DNA of 64,000 nucleotides from Sporosarcina sp. ACRSM (GTDB taxonomy: Bacteria; Bacillota; Bacilli; Bacillales_A; Planococcaceae): assembly GCF_022346545.1 (NCBI RefSeq), contig NZ_JAKRNU010000002.1, positions 186,001-250,000 on the forward strand, written 5' to 3'. The position numbers were made by a program, and so were the translations under genes. Below the pieces are notes generated by a model. That model saw only the letters and a list, made by a program, of their open reading frames with translations, was not told the origin of the DNA and did no database searches. Positions 26,142-34,622 of this stretch are shown piece after piece. The first letter of the stretch is position 1. The number at the start of each line of letters is the position of its first letter.

Positions 26142-27605
26142 TCAGGATATCGTTTGTAGGCTATTATATTTTTTTGCTTCTTCTATATTCTTCATCTTGT
26201 TATCCCAACAAGCCTGGCTTAAATCAACAGGATACTCCGCCGGGTTTAATGAACGTTTGTACTCTTCCCATAAAAGGTCCAGTTGTTGCCCGGCATAGTA
26301 TTGGATCTCTTGGATGCGCGGACGATCATACACAAGTGTGCCATTGACGAAAATATCTTCGTGCAAGTCTTTGGCTGTAAAATTGGTGACAAAATTTCCA
26401 ATGTACGTATGCACAGGGTGGAACATATGAAGTCTTTCTTCTTTTTCGGGTTGTTCACTAGCTAAGGCGATATAATCCCCTTCTGATTTTTTCGTAAGAT
26501 TATTGATAATGCGGTATACCTTTTTCAATCCCGGTGTTGTCACTTTTTCAGGACTCGAAGAAATTTTGATCGTATCACGCATCTGTCCGTTGTCATCTTC
26601 AATGGAGACCAATTTGTAGACAGCACCTAAAGCCGGTTGATCGTAAGCGGTGATCGCTTTCGTGCCAACTCCCCATGCATCGATTTTCGCTCCTTGTGCT
26701 TTCAAGTTCATAATGGTGTATTCATCCAGATCATTCGAAGCATAAATTTTAGCGTCAACAAAGCCTGCTTGATCTAACAACTTTCTTGCTTCTTTGGAGA
26801 GGTAAGCCAAATCTCCGCTATCTAAGCGAATGCCTACAAAATTTATGTTGTCACCCAGTTCTTTGGCGACTTGGATTGCCATAGGAACACCTGACTTTAA
26901 GGTGTCATAGGTGTCCACTAAGAAGACACAATTTTTGTGCCGTTTTGCGTATTTATGGAAAGCCGTGTATTCATCTTGATACGCTTGGACAAAGGAATGG
27001 GCATGGGTTCCTGAAACAGGAAGACCAAATCGTTTTCCAGCTCGAACATTACTTGTGCTGGAGAACCCACCGATATAAGCAGCTCTTGTCCCCCATAATG
27101 CGGCATCGAATTCATGTGCGCGTCTTGATCCGAACTCTGAGACGGGTTGCTCACCTGCGACTTGTTTGATGCGGGATGCTTTGGTTGCGATGAGTGTTTG
27201 ATAGTTTACGATATTCAATAAAGCCGTCTCGATGAGCTGCGCTTCGGCTAACGGTGCTTCGACACGAAGAATGGGTTCATTGCCAAATACGACTTCCCCT
27301 TCTTTCATGGCGCGGACAGTTCCTGTAAAACGTACCGTTCGCAAATAGTCGACATAGTCTTCTCGATAGCCAAGTTCTGTTAAATAATCTAAATCGCTTT
27401 CAGAAAAATGAAATGTTTGGAGATAATCAATGATTCGTTCCAATCCAGCAAAAATGGCATATCCATTTCCAAACGGCAGTTTTCGAAAATACAATTCGAA
27501 TACGGCTTTTTTGGTATGAATGTTATCTTCCCAATATGCCTCTGCCATATTGATTTGGTACAAGTCCGTGTGTAGGGCGAAGCTATCGTCAATATACTCG
27601 TTCAT
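26142..27605 (-). CDS. pncB: Nicotinate phosphoribosyltransferase
   Basis: A 487-residue protein with the family features LHTDLYQINMAEAYW at the start, PVSEFGSRRAHEFDAALW, GTHAHSFVQAY (the phosphorylated-His region) and FVGIRLDSGDL. It makes nicotinate mononucleotide from nicotinate and PRPP with ATP. The ATG at 27605 follows GAGGAGGAGAGTGTT; the frame is open for 37 more codons upstream, but those lack conservation signals. It follows the HD gene by 58 bp. Confidence 0.95.
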   Translation of the reverse strand: MNEYIDDSFALHTDLYQINMAEAYWEDNIHTKKAVFELYFRKLPFGNGYAIFAGLERIIDYLQTFHFSESDLDYLTELGYREDYVDYLRTVRFTGTVRAMKEGEVVFGNEPILRVEAPLAEAQLIETALLNIVNYQTLIATKASRIKQVAGEQPVSEFGSRRAHEFDAALWGTRAAYIGGFSSTSNVRAGKRFGLPVSGTHAHSFVQAYQDEYTAFHKYAKRHKNCVFLVDTYDTLKSGVPMAIQVAKELGDNINFVGIRLDSGDLAYLSKEARKLLDQAGFVDAKIYASNDLDEYTIMNLKAQGAKIDAWGVGTKAITAYDQPALGAVYKLVSIEDDNGQMRDTIKISSSPEKVTTPGLKKVYRIINNLTKKSEGDYIALASEQPEKEERLHMFHPVHTYIGNFVTNFTAKDLHEDIFVNGTLVYDRPRIQEIQYYAGQQLDLLWEEYKRSLNPAEYPVDLSQACWDNKMKNIEEAKKYNSLQTIS

Positions 27606-27663
27606 AACACTCTCCTCCTCAGCTAATAAAATACGACAGGACTTACTCACGATTAATAGATTT

Positions 27664-28242
27664 TTATGCTTTCGATTCTGTACTTTTTCGTAAGAGATCT
27701 TTAGCAAATTCAACAAGTTGACGACCTTCTTCGGTCCGAAGAAATTTTACATCCAAACCATCAGGACCCAGACGGAAACGGTCCAATGCGTCAGCATCTT
27801 TGAAAATTTGATATAGCAATACACCCCGTTCACCTAAACGAGGAGATTTCGCAATTTCTGATAATCCAAGTGAATCATCTTGGTCATGGTAATAGGTAAT
27901 GTAGTAGGTTTGCTCATCAAAGGGCAAATCATGCGCTCGGCAATAATCCTTATAATACGCAGCAGCACGCGCTCCATGTCCTTTGTCGATCCCATCATCT
28001 AGACGACGGGAATCATGAAATACAGCTACCATTCCAAGCGCATTCTTTTCCTCGTCACTTAGCCCTTTTTGATGTCCGATAATGAGCGATAACAACAAGA
28101 CACGAGCACAATGCGTTTTCGTGTGCCATTCACTATCCGGAAGCCAAAACTCTACATTTTTCTCCATGAATGCATACCATCGTTCATAAGGCTCTTTGAT
28201 CGGTTGACAGATAGAATCATTCAGAACATTCGCTAGAAACAT
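27664..28242 (-). CDS. HD-domain phosphohydrolase of unknown substrate
   Basis: The 192-residue protein has the metal-binding HD pattern: His in SEWHTKTHCARV (about 39-45), HD in VAVFHDSRRLDDG (about 76), and a later Asp in FKDADALDRFRLG. It has no transmembrane or other domain. Position in the NAD operon between a sirtuin gene and pncB suggests a nucleotide substrate; in B. subtilis another HD enzyme, YqeK, is encoded next to nadD. AGGAGAGATTGAAAA precedes the ATG. The substrate is not known. Confidence 0.85.
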   Translation of the reverse strand: MFLANVLNDSICQPIKEPYERWYAFMEKNVEFWLPDSEWHTKTHCARVLLLSLIIGHQKGLSDEEKNALGMVAVFHDSRRLDDGIDKGHGARAAAYYKDYCRAHDLPFDEQTYYITYYHDQDDSLGLSEIAKSPRLGERGVLLYQIFKDADALDRFRLGPDGLDVKFLRTEEGRQLVEFAKDLLRKSTESKA

Positions 28243-28270
28243 TTTTCAATCTCTCCTTTTTTCTGATTAG

Positions 28271-28335
28271 ATGAATTACGCTTCGGCGTACTTCAAAATC
28301 TGTGACATCCGCCGAAGACGTAACTTGAATCAGCT
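28271..28335. repeat. Intergenic repeat copy R4 (minimal remnant) inside the NAD operon
   Basis: Only ATTACGCTTCGGCGTA, CAAAATCTGTGACATCCGCCGAAG and the 5' arm TAACTTGAATCAGC remain. It fills most of the 92-bp gap between the HD and sirtuin genes and overlaps the sirtuin stop codon region. Confidence 0.7.
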
Positions 28336-29180
28336 TATTTCATCTGTACTAATTGCTCTAATACTTCCGCAATATTGCCATCGATCCCAATCGATTTAGC
28401 AGCAATCTCGTTTGGAATGAAAAGCTCTCTTCCCTTATTCAGGGTAATATAGGTAGCATTTTCCTCAAGATGGGTTAAATTCATAAATGGGGCTTTAATC
28501 AATTGATTTCTTGCACCTACCCCTAATTCCAGAAGAACTAGTTTTTTTCCATGTGCTATTTCGATAAAATCCCGATAAGCACGATAACTGGCTTGCCATG
28601 CTTCACCTTTTAGAAAATTACGATCGAATTCTAGATGGACTTGCATCGGCCCACCGCACTCCGGACATCTTGGAATGAGATCCAGAGGGACCCTTCCGTC
28701 CTGTTGGTTTCGGGCCATTGCACTCAATAGTTCATCACCTGGATAAATTTTATCGTGACAGCCATTCGTGCATTGCAGATTCCGACTGCTTCCTTCTATT
28801 TCGAATAGACGTTCCTCTGGAAATCCTGCCTGTCTGAAATGGTCGTCTATGTTAGAAGTCACCACAAAAAAGTTTTTATCTTTCACTAATTCATAAAGAT
28901 TCTTCATGACTGGACTGGCTTCTTTGTCATATAAAAAGTAATCGTACATGCGGCTGAAGAATGCCCATTTTTCTTCCTCGGTGGGAAATCGATGAAAGCA
29001 TCCCTGTATAATGCTGTGAAAACCATGCTTCTCACGGAAATCACCGAAATTCTCCAGAAAGTCCGCGTTCTCTGCAAAAATATGGATGCCTTCCGAAATG
29101 GAGAGACCATTACTTGCTCCGATAATGATTCCGTCAGCCTCTTTTATTTTTGCTAGTACATTAGAATATTTCTCTTCCAT
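28335..29180 (-). CDS. SirTM-like sirtuin, variant a
   Basis: The 281-residue protein is a divergent Sir2: Rossmann loop IIIGASNGLSISEG (18-31, canonical form GAGxSxxSG), TSNIDDHF (Asn110), and a zinc ribbon with CTNGC and CPECGG. The catalytic His of deacylating sirtuins (in HG) is Glu129 in EIEGSSRNLQC. This group (class M) includes protein ADP-ribosyltransferases. It follows sirtuin b by 50 bp, behind GGAGGAAG. Whether it is an active transferase, hydrolase or NAD sensor cannot be said. Confidence 0.88.
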   Translation of the reverse strand: MEEKYSNVLAKIKEADGIIIGASNGLSISEGIHIFAENADFLENFGDFREKHGFHSIIQGCFHRFPTEEEKWAFFSRMYDYFLYDKEASPVMKNLYELVKDKNFFVVTSNIDDHFRQAGFPEERLFEIEGSSRNLQCTNGCHDKIYPGDELLSAMARNQQDGRVPLDLIPRCPECGGPMQVHLEFDRNFLKGEAWQASYRAYRDFIEIAHGKKLVLLELGVGARNQLIKAPFMNLTHLEENATYITLNKGRELFIPNEIAAKSIGIDGNIAEVLEQLVQMK

Positions 29181-29230
29181 ACGTTTTCTTCCTCCTCGTC
29201 CTGTTCATGTGAGTAAGCCTGATGCTCCTG

Positions 29231-30109
29231 TCAAACTGCGCCTTCTTTACTTTCTTTTTGCTGTTCGACCAGCGCATCTCTTAGTACTAGGGCAATATCT
29301 TCATGAATCGCAAGCCCTTTTTCCTCCAGCTGCCCCGGCAATAATGCATCCTTTGGATTGATGGTAATGTAGTATGCATCCGGCCAACTGTACGTCATGT
29401 TCCAGAACGGCTCTTTGATGAACATTGGAGTCATTTGACCGACACCCAACTCTAAAAAGAGAACTTTCTTCTCTTGATTTTCCAGAAGGAATTTACGATA
29501 TTTTCGATGCTCATCTCTAAATTTGGTTCCTTCCAGAAATACAAAGGAACGTACCCACAGTTCCATAGGTCCGCCACACACCGGACACTCGGGAACCATG
29601 CTAGTTGGAATCTTCGTTCCTTCAATGTGGGAACACAATTCCTTTGCCTGTTCCGCATAAGGATAAATTTGGTCGTGACAAGGTTTTGAACATTGTAAAG
29701 CTGTCCAGTTCCCTTGAATGGCACTGACCTTTTCTTCCGGGAATATTTGCATAAACTGCGTATCTTGATTGGTAGTGAGAACAAAATATTCTTTACCGTC
29801 TAGAATTTTATATAAATCCTTGTAAGGCTGACCAAGGGGAACCTCCGCTACAAAGTTGATCAACGTGGCAAGATAAGCCCATCGTTCTTCCTCAGTACGG
29901 AATTTATAGTAAAAGCCTCCAAAGATGCTGTCAATCCCATACTTTTCAGCAAATGCGTTAAAGTACTTCCGAAAATTTTCATCGTCCCGATACCAGTTAT
30001 ATCCGGCAGCCGCAGACATACCGGCAGCACCGCCAACTACAATTGCGTCAGCTTCCTCGATTTTTTGCAGTAATGTGTTTATATTGTCTTGATATTGTTC
30101 TGGTAACAT
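29231..30109 (-). CDS. SirTM-like sirtuin, variant b
   Basis: The 292-residue protein has the Sir2 NAD loop VVGGAAGMSAAAGYNWY (24-40), TTNQDTQF (Asn114), a zinc ribbon (CSKPC and CPVCGG) and Gln132 in AIQGNWTALQC where deacylases have His. The Asn/Gln pair matches the active site described for ADP-ribosylating class M sirtuins. Those are usually encoded with a macrodomain protein, a GcvH-like protein and a lipoate ligase; none is here. It is first in the operon b-a-HD-pncB-pncA, behind AAAGGAG. Confidence 0.88.
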   Translation of the reverse strand: MLPEQYQDNINTLLQKIEEADAIVVGGAAGMSAAAGYNWYRDDENFRKYFNAFAEKYGIDSIFGGFYYKFRTEEERWAYLATLINFVAEVPLGQPYKDLYKILDGKEYFVLTTNQDTQFMQIFPEEKVSAIQGNWTALQCSKPCHDQIYPYAEQAKELCSHIEGTKIPTSMVPECPVCGGPMELWVRSFVFLEGTKFRDEHRKYRKFLLENQEKKVLFLELGVGQMTPMFIKEPFWNMTYSWPDAYYITINPKDALLPGQLEEKGLAIHEDIALVLRDALVEQQKESKEGAV

Positions 30110-30143
30110 ATATTATTTGTCTCCTTTAATTTGATTTAAATGT

Positions 30144-30197
30144 ATTATAAAGCGGGTATACATTCATAAACAAGTATGCACTTTTAGGACATATACT
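30144..30197 (-). promoter_or_regulatory. Promoter and operator of the sirtuin-pncB-pncA operon
   Basis: On the minus strand TTGTTT (30173-30168) and TATAAT (30149-30144) are 18 bp apart. Directly upstream lies the inverted repeat AGTATGC-N11-ATATACT (30173-30197). The same arrangement, with most bases shared, precedes nadD at 31773-31826. The remainder of 30198-30290 shows nothing I can name. Confidence 0.8.
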
Positions 30198-30290
30198 TCC
30201 CTCAGGGATAGTGTAAATATAATTAACAGCCAAACCTCGTACAGCAAATACCCCTTCCCTATACGGAGTGACTTCCATTCAAACAAATGC

Positions 30291-31109
30291 TCACTTCCAC
30301 CATGTATCAAATGGGGTAACGGGCAGCTCCCGCTTATGCTTTGTCACTTCGAATCGGTTTTCAATAATCAGCTTAATATCGGGCTTAACTTGATTCCCTT
30401 GTAAATATTGATCGAGATCATCGTATGCAATCCCAAGTTCCGTCTCATCCGCTTGAAGAGGTTTGTTATCCAATAAATCCGCTGTTGGCGTCTTTAGGTA
30501 AAGTTGCTCGGTGGCATGAAGCGCCTTCAAGAGTTCGCGTCCCTGCCCTTTTGTGAGACCGGCCAAAGGAAGGATATCGGCGCCACCGTCGCCGTATTTT
30601 GTGAAGAAACCCGTTACGGCCTCGGCCGCATGATCCGCACCGATGACCAAGCATTGCTGCTCACCGGCAATCGCGTATTGTGCAACCATACGCATTCTGG
30701 CTTTCACATTCCCCTTGTGATAATCAGTCATGACTTCGCTCGTCGCATTCGAATAGACATTGACAAAAGCTTCGATGGGATCCTGAATGTTGAAGACAAC
30801 TGTTTGGTCAGGCTGGATAAAGTCTAAAGCCGCTTGAGCATCTTCTTCATCTTTTTGCATGCCGTAAGGGAGGCGTACTGCATAAAACTCGGCTTCATTA
30901 CCTTCTGCCCTCAGTTCTTCGGCTGCCAATTGCGACAGCCTTCCGGCAAGCGTCGAGTCTTGCCCCCCACTGATTCCCAAGACAAAACCTTTTGCTCCCA
31001 CTTTCAAACAGTATGCTTTGAGAAAGTCGATCCGGTTGCGAATTTCCTTTTTAACATTGATTTCAGGTTTTACATGCAATGCTTTTAGGATTTCCATCTG
31101 CATGTTCAT
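30291..31109 (-). CDS. nadE: NH3-dependent NAD synthetase
   Basis: A 272-residue protein with the PP-loop [17 protein letters not shown] near residue 42, [28 protein letters not shown] and the C-terminal [13 protein letters not shown]. There is no glutaminase domain, so ammonia is the nitrogen donor. It amidates nicotinate adenine dinucleotide to NAD, the last step of salvage. It starts 13 bp after nadD behind GGGGGAG. Confidence 0.96.
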   Translation of the reverse strand: MNMQMEILKALHVKPEINVKKEIRNRIDFLKAYCLKVGAKGFVLGISGGQDSTLAGRLSQLAAEELRAEGNEAEFYAVRLPYGMQKDEEDAQAALDFIQPDQTVVFNIQDPIEAFVNVYSNATSEVMTDYHKGNVKARMRMVAQYAIAGEQQCLVIGADHAAEAVTGFFTKYGDGGADILPLAGLTKGQGRELLKALHATEQLYLKTPTADLLDNKPLQADETELGIAYDDLDQYLQGNQVKPDIKLIIENRFEVTKHKRELPVTPFDTWWK

Positions 31110-31122
31110 TGGAAACTCCCCC

Positions 31123-31740
31123 TTAGTTTTGGTACAAATGATTAGCTTTGATGTACTCGTAACAATTTTCAGGAAGTAAATATCGTGGTTCCCCTTCTTT
31201 TTGGAACTCTTCCCGAATATACGTAGAGCTAATTTCCATAGCTAATCCTTTGTCGATTAGATGAAAGGTTTTACCATCATCTACATTTCGCAGAATCGGT
31301 GATTTTGCAATCGCGGTCAACATGTCGATGCCATTTCGCGCCATGACAATAAACTTATTTTCCTGTACAAGCTCTTTCGACTTTTTCCACTTCTCATCCC
31401 CGATATCTACGAGCAGGTCAGCACCCATGATGAAGTAGACCTCATCATCCGGATATCTTTCCTTGAAGTGTTTCATTGTCAGGTAGGTGGCAATTTCCCA
31501 AGCATACTGCCTCATTTCATAATCGTTGGCAACAAACTTCTCATTTCCCTTAATCGCCATGCGGACTAGGTTCCACCGGTGCTCATCAGAAATATGCATC
31601 TGTTTGTCGGTACGCTGATTGGAGGAAGGCAGGAAAATAACGCAATCCAATTTGCAACGATGAGCAATCGTACTCGCCGTCCACAAGTGAACATTCGTGA
31701 TCGGATCAAAGGAAGATCCATAAATTCCGATTTTCGCCAC
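31123..31740 (-). CDS. nadD: Nicotinate-nucleotide adenylyltransferase-like protein
   Basis: The 205-residue protein has the nucleotidyltransferase signature [17 protein letters not shown] (TxxH form of the T/HxxH motif), [12 protein letters not shown], and [10 protein letters not shown] near the C-terminus, all expected for NadD. It adenylates nicotinate mononucleotide. A GTG start with GGGGGG upstream is used. It is divergent from the HxlR regulator and begins the nadD-nadE transcript. Bacillales normally carry another nadD beside yqeK, so this may be a second copy. Confidence 0.9.
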   Translation of the reverse strand: MAKIGIYGSSFDPITNVHLWTASTIAHRCKLDCVIFLPSSNQRTDKQMHISDEHRWNLVRMAIKGNEKFVANDYEMRQYAWEIATYLTMKHFKERYPDDEVYFIMGADLLVDIGDEKWKKSKELVQENKFIVMARNGIDMLTAIAKSPILRNVDDGKTFHLIDKGLAMEISSTYIREEFQKEGEPRYLLPENCYEYIKANHLYQN

Positions 31741-31772
31741 AACATTTCCCCCCTTTACTTGAAACTAAATGT

Positions 31773-31826
31773 ATTATATAGTCGATATAGATTCAGTAAC
31801 AAGTATGCACTTTCTTGACGCATACT
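31773..31826 (-). promoter_or_regulatory. Promoter and operator between nadD and the HxlR gene
   Basis: On the minus strand TTGTTA (31802-31797) and TATAAT (31778-31773) are 18 bp apart, serving nadD-nadE. The perfect inverted repeat AGTATGC-N11-GCATACT (31802-31826) touches the -35 and lies 18 bp before the HxlR start codon, so one protein could control both directions. Confidence 0.85.
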
Positions 31827-31844
31827 ATCTAGGAGGATAGTATA

Positions 31845-32183
31845 ATGACGAAAAAATCCAAAGTTAACGTTGCCGACAACGAAGAAACATTTTTCGGCTA
31901 TACACTTTCCATTATTAACGGTAAATGGAAACTGCTCATTATTTACTATTTATCAAAAAGTGGGACAGTGCGCTATAATGAGCTTCAGCGAATGATCGGG
32001 AAAATCACCTATAAAACGCTCAGTTCCACCTTAAAGGAAATGGTAGATGATGGTATCATTCATCGGGAGGAATATCCACAAATCCCTCCGAAGGTCGAAT
32101 ATAGCCTGACTGAAAAAGGGCAAACACTCTGGCCTATTATCCAAGAAATGTGCCAATGGGGAGAGTTCAATAAAGAAAACTAA
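31845..32183 (+). CDS. HxlR family regulator, candidate NAD-island repressor
   Basis: The 112-residue protein has the HxlR winged helix: YTLSIINGKWKLLIIYYLSKSG, RYNELQRMIGKITYKTLSSTLKEMVDDGIIHREEYPQIPPKVEYSLTEKG. It has no cysteine, so it is not a thiol-based sensor of the HypR/YodB kind. AGGAGGATAGTATA precedes the ATG. The operator in front of it recurs before the sirtuin operon, which makes it the best candidate controller of the island; its ligand is unknown. Confidence 0.9.
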   Translation: MTKKSKVNVADNEETFFGYTLSIINGKWKLLIIYYLSKSGTVRYNELQRMIGKITYKTLSSTLKEMVDDGIIHREEYPQIPPKVEYSLTEKGQTLWPIIQEMCQWGEFNKEN

Positions 32184-32238
32184 AAAATAAGCGTGAAATA
32201 GCTCCCGCCTCAATGTAGGATGGGGGCTATTTCACGCT
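32184..32238 (-). terminator. Terminator between HxlR and MFS genes
   Basis: GCGTGAAATAGC and GCTATTTCACGC form a strong stem. On the minus strand it is followed by TTATTTTTTAG, so it ends the MFS transcript and may also stop the HxlR one. Confidence 0.85.
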
Positions 32239-32261
32239 CACAGTATAAGAATAGTAGATAC

Positions 32262-33575
32262 TCATAGCTGCTTTACGCTATGAGGTTTACGAGACAAAAC
32301 AAAAATTACAGGAATCAGTAATAGCGAAAGAATAGCTCCAGCAATAGATAGCATTGCATAACTGGAATGAGCAACGACCATTCCAGATAATGCACTGCCA
32401 GAAGCACCGGATAATGCAAGCAAGACATCAACTGACCCTTGCGTTTTGGCCCGGACAGATGGATGTGCTGCATCTACGATGAGAGCTGTTCCGCTAATTA
32501 GACCAAGATTCCAGCCAATACCAAGTAAGACGAGCGCAGTGATCATCAGTGCCAATGATTCCCCAGGCGCAAACGCGGCCACTATACCGGCGGCCAAAAG
32601 CGTGATGCCAGAAGCAATAGCCATAGCACTCCGACCGACTTTATCTACAAGCGCGCCTGTGAAAAGCGAAGGAAAATACATGGCGCCTATATGAAAACCG
32701 ATGACCAACCCTATTTCTCTCAAACTATGACCGTGGTTTCCCATGTGTATAGGTGTCATTGTCATGATGGCCACCATGACAAACTGAGTTAAGATCATAA
32801 TTGTAGCACCCACGGCTATTCCTTTTTTGTTTATTGTAAAACCTTCCAAATTTGAACCTGCCTGTTTAGCACTGTCCTTCTGTTGGGCATTCGCAATAGC
32901 CGTAGCCAAAAGCAACGGATCTGGACGGAGGAAAATCAAAGGAACCAATCCGGCAAGGATAAAAGCAGCCGCCGCTAGAATAAAGGGGCCAGCTAAAGTT
33001 GGAATCCCGATAGATTGCGCGTATTTCCCCATCACATCAACCAAGTTAGGACCTGCTACAGCACCAAAAGTAGTGGAAACCATGGCTAGGCTTACAGCGG
33101 TTCCCCGCTGTTTAGACGTCGCCAGATCTGTGCCTGCATATCGTGCTAGCAGATTGGTAGCGGTGCCCGCACCATAAATAAACAGGGAAACAAATAAAAG
33201 AATGACACTATTGGCAAAGGTGGCGAGTATAACGCCGATCGCTCCCAGTCCACCAATAAGAAAACCAGTTGCAAGTCCTGATCTGCGGCCAAAACGCTGT
33301 GAAAGTCGGCCTATAAGCAGTGCTCCTCCTGCAGACCCTAAAGTAAGTAAGGCAATTGGAATTCCTGCCGCACTGTCTGTCCCTAGCATCTCTTGTGCAA
33401 TCAGTGCACCGACCGTTATACCCGCTGCAAGCCCTAATCCTGCAAAGATTTGTGAAAAAATCACGATTATTAATGTTTTTTTATAAAGCTGTTTTTGTTT
33501 TTCACGCGAATCAATATAACTTTGCAACCAAACTGGCTGTTGTGAATGACTCATATATCGAGTTTTATTTTTCAT
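32262..33575 (-). CDS. MFS transporter of unknown substrate
   Basis: The 437-residue protein has a 35-residue basic N-terminus and 12 membrane segments, with GGALLIGRLSQRFGRRSGLATGF (loop 2-3 motif) and a related loop GALVDKVGRSAM in the second half. AGGAGGTAATTTT precedes the ATG. It stands alone between the HxlR terminator and the Lrp/MBL module, with its own terminator. Nothing nearby fixes the substrate. Confidence 0.88.
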   Translation of the reverse strand: MKNKTRYMSHSQQPVWLQSYIDSREKQKQLYKKTLIIVIFSQIFAGLGLAAGITVGALIAQEMLGTDSAAGIPIALLTLGSAGGALLIGRLSQRFGRRSGLATGFLIGGLGAIGVILATFANSVILLFVSLFIYGAGTATNLLARYAGTDLATSKQRGTAVSLAMVSTTFGAVAGPNLVDVMGKYAQSIGIPTLAGPFILAAAAFILAGLVPLIFLRPDPLLLATAIANAQQKDSAKQAGSNLEGFTINKKGIAVGATIMILTQFVMVAIMTMTPIHMGNHGHSLREIGLVIGFHIGAMYFPSLFTGALVDKVGRSAMAIASGITLLAAGIVAAFAPGESLALMITALVLLGIGWNLGLISGTALIVDAAHPSVRAKTQGSVDVLLALSGASGSALSGMVVAHSSYAMLSIAGAILSLLLIPVIFVLSRKPHSVKQL

Positions 33576-33608
33576 AAAATTACCTCCTACAAAAATACCT
33601 GATCAATA

Positions 33609-33641
33609 AAAGCTCATGATTTTCAAAAAACTAATCATGAG
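33609..33641 (-). terminator. Terminator of MBL hydrolase copy 2
   Basis: GCTCATGATT and AATCATGAGC pair over 10 bp, followed on the minus strand by TTTTATTG. Confidence 0.75.
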
Positions 33642-33678
33642 CGCGCCTTGTCTATTGAAACTCCATATCATTTAAAAC

Positions 33679-34443
33679 CTAAAAAGTATACGATTCACCA
33701 TCATCAGGAACTAAAACATGAGAAGCAATTCCTTTCTCAATCGCAAAGCTTTTTAATTCCTCTCTTGATAATGTCCAATGATTGGCAGCTTCCATATGCA
33801 CAGAAATGATTGTTGCATTAGATGCAGCTTTGTACACTTCATAGATATCCTCTTTCCCCATGATGAGGGAACCAAGTGACAGTATTTGATTATCTCCACC
33901 ATTTACGACGATAATTTCTGGATCATGTGTCTCAATCACTTCCTGGACCCCTTTATACCAAACTGTATCTCCAGCTACATATAACGTTTTTTCTGTTGAG
34001 TGTTTAAAGACAATGCCACATACTTGGCCAAGAAGTTTTAATACGTTTTCTCCTCTTCCGTGTTCGCCTTCGGTTTTGATTAATCGGATATCGCCAAAGA
34101 CCGTTTCTTCTGTTAAAACCTCTACATTTTGAAAACCATCATTTCTGACTACTTCGGCATCTGCTTCATTTTGCACAAACACTTTGAGATTTTTCGGTAA
34201 TACATTTTTGGCCACTTTATCATAATGATCTAAATGCAAATGCGTAAGAATAACAGCATCAATCCCTTGAATAATAGTATCAACCGATGCCGGCAAACTA
34301 ACTAAAGGGTTATATTTATCTTGTCTGATCGTATCCTCAAAAGGGGGATACGTACCTTTTTCCGCCAAAAATGGATCGATTAAAAATTTTTTATCTGCAT
34401 AGTCCACAATGATGGTTGCATTTCGAATTTGTTGGATTTTCAT
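33679..34443 (-). CDS. MBL-fold metal-dependent hydrolase, UPF0173/UlaG-like (module copy 2)
   Basis: The 254-residue paralogue of the protein at 19229 has the metal motif LTHLHLDHYDK, AGDTVWYKG, VVNGGDNQ and SVHMEAANHW. AAAGGAGTACATCAAC precedes the ATG. It is divergent from an Lrp-type regulator (34623), and the intergenic region is recognisably the same as in copy 1, so the whole module was duplicated. Substrate unknown. Confidence 0.88.
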   Translation of the reverse strand: MKIQQIRNATIIVDYADKKFLIDPFLAEKGTYPPFEDTIRQDKYNPLVSLPASVDTIIQGIDAVILTHLHLDHYDKVAKNVLPKNLKVFVQNEADAEVVRNDGFQNVEVLTEETVFGDIRLIKTEGEHGRGENVLKLLGQVCGIVFKHSTEKTLYVAGDTVWYKGVQEVIETHDPEIIVVNGGDNQILSLGSLIMGKEDIYEVYKAASNATIISVHMEAANHWTLSREELKSFAIEKGIASHVLVPDDGESYTF

Positions 34444-34622
34444 GTTGATGTACTCCTTTTCTTTGGTATGGAAATAGCTTATACTATGCCCAATAACAAA
34501 TACACAGATAAAATAAAGTCTTTTTGCCGTTTGACTTAATTTTTAAAAGCACATACTGGATGTGCTTTTTACGATTTAAGGTAACAGTACACAAAAAGGT
34601 TTTCTTGAAAGGATTTGATAGA

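Noticed and set aside
28335..30109. Sirtuins as an anti-phage system
   Set aside because: No partner effector, nuclease, TIR or HerA gene is adjacent, and both genes sit in a biosynthetic NAD operon.
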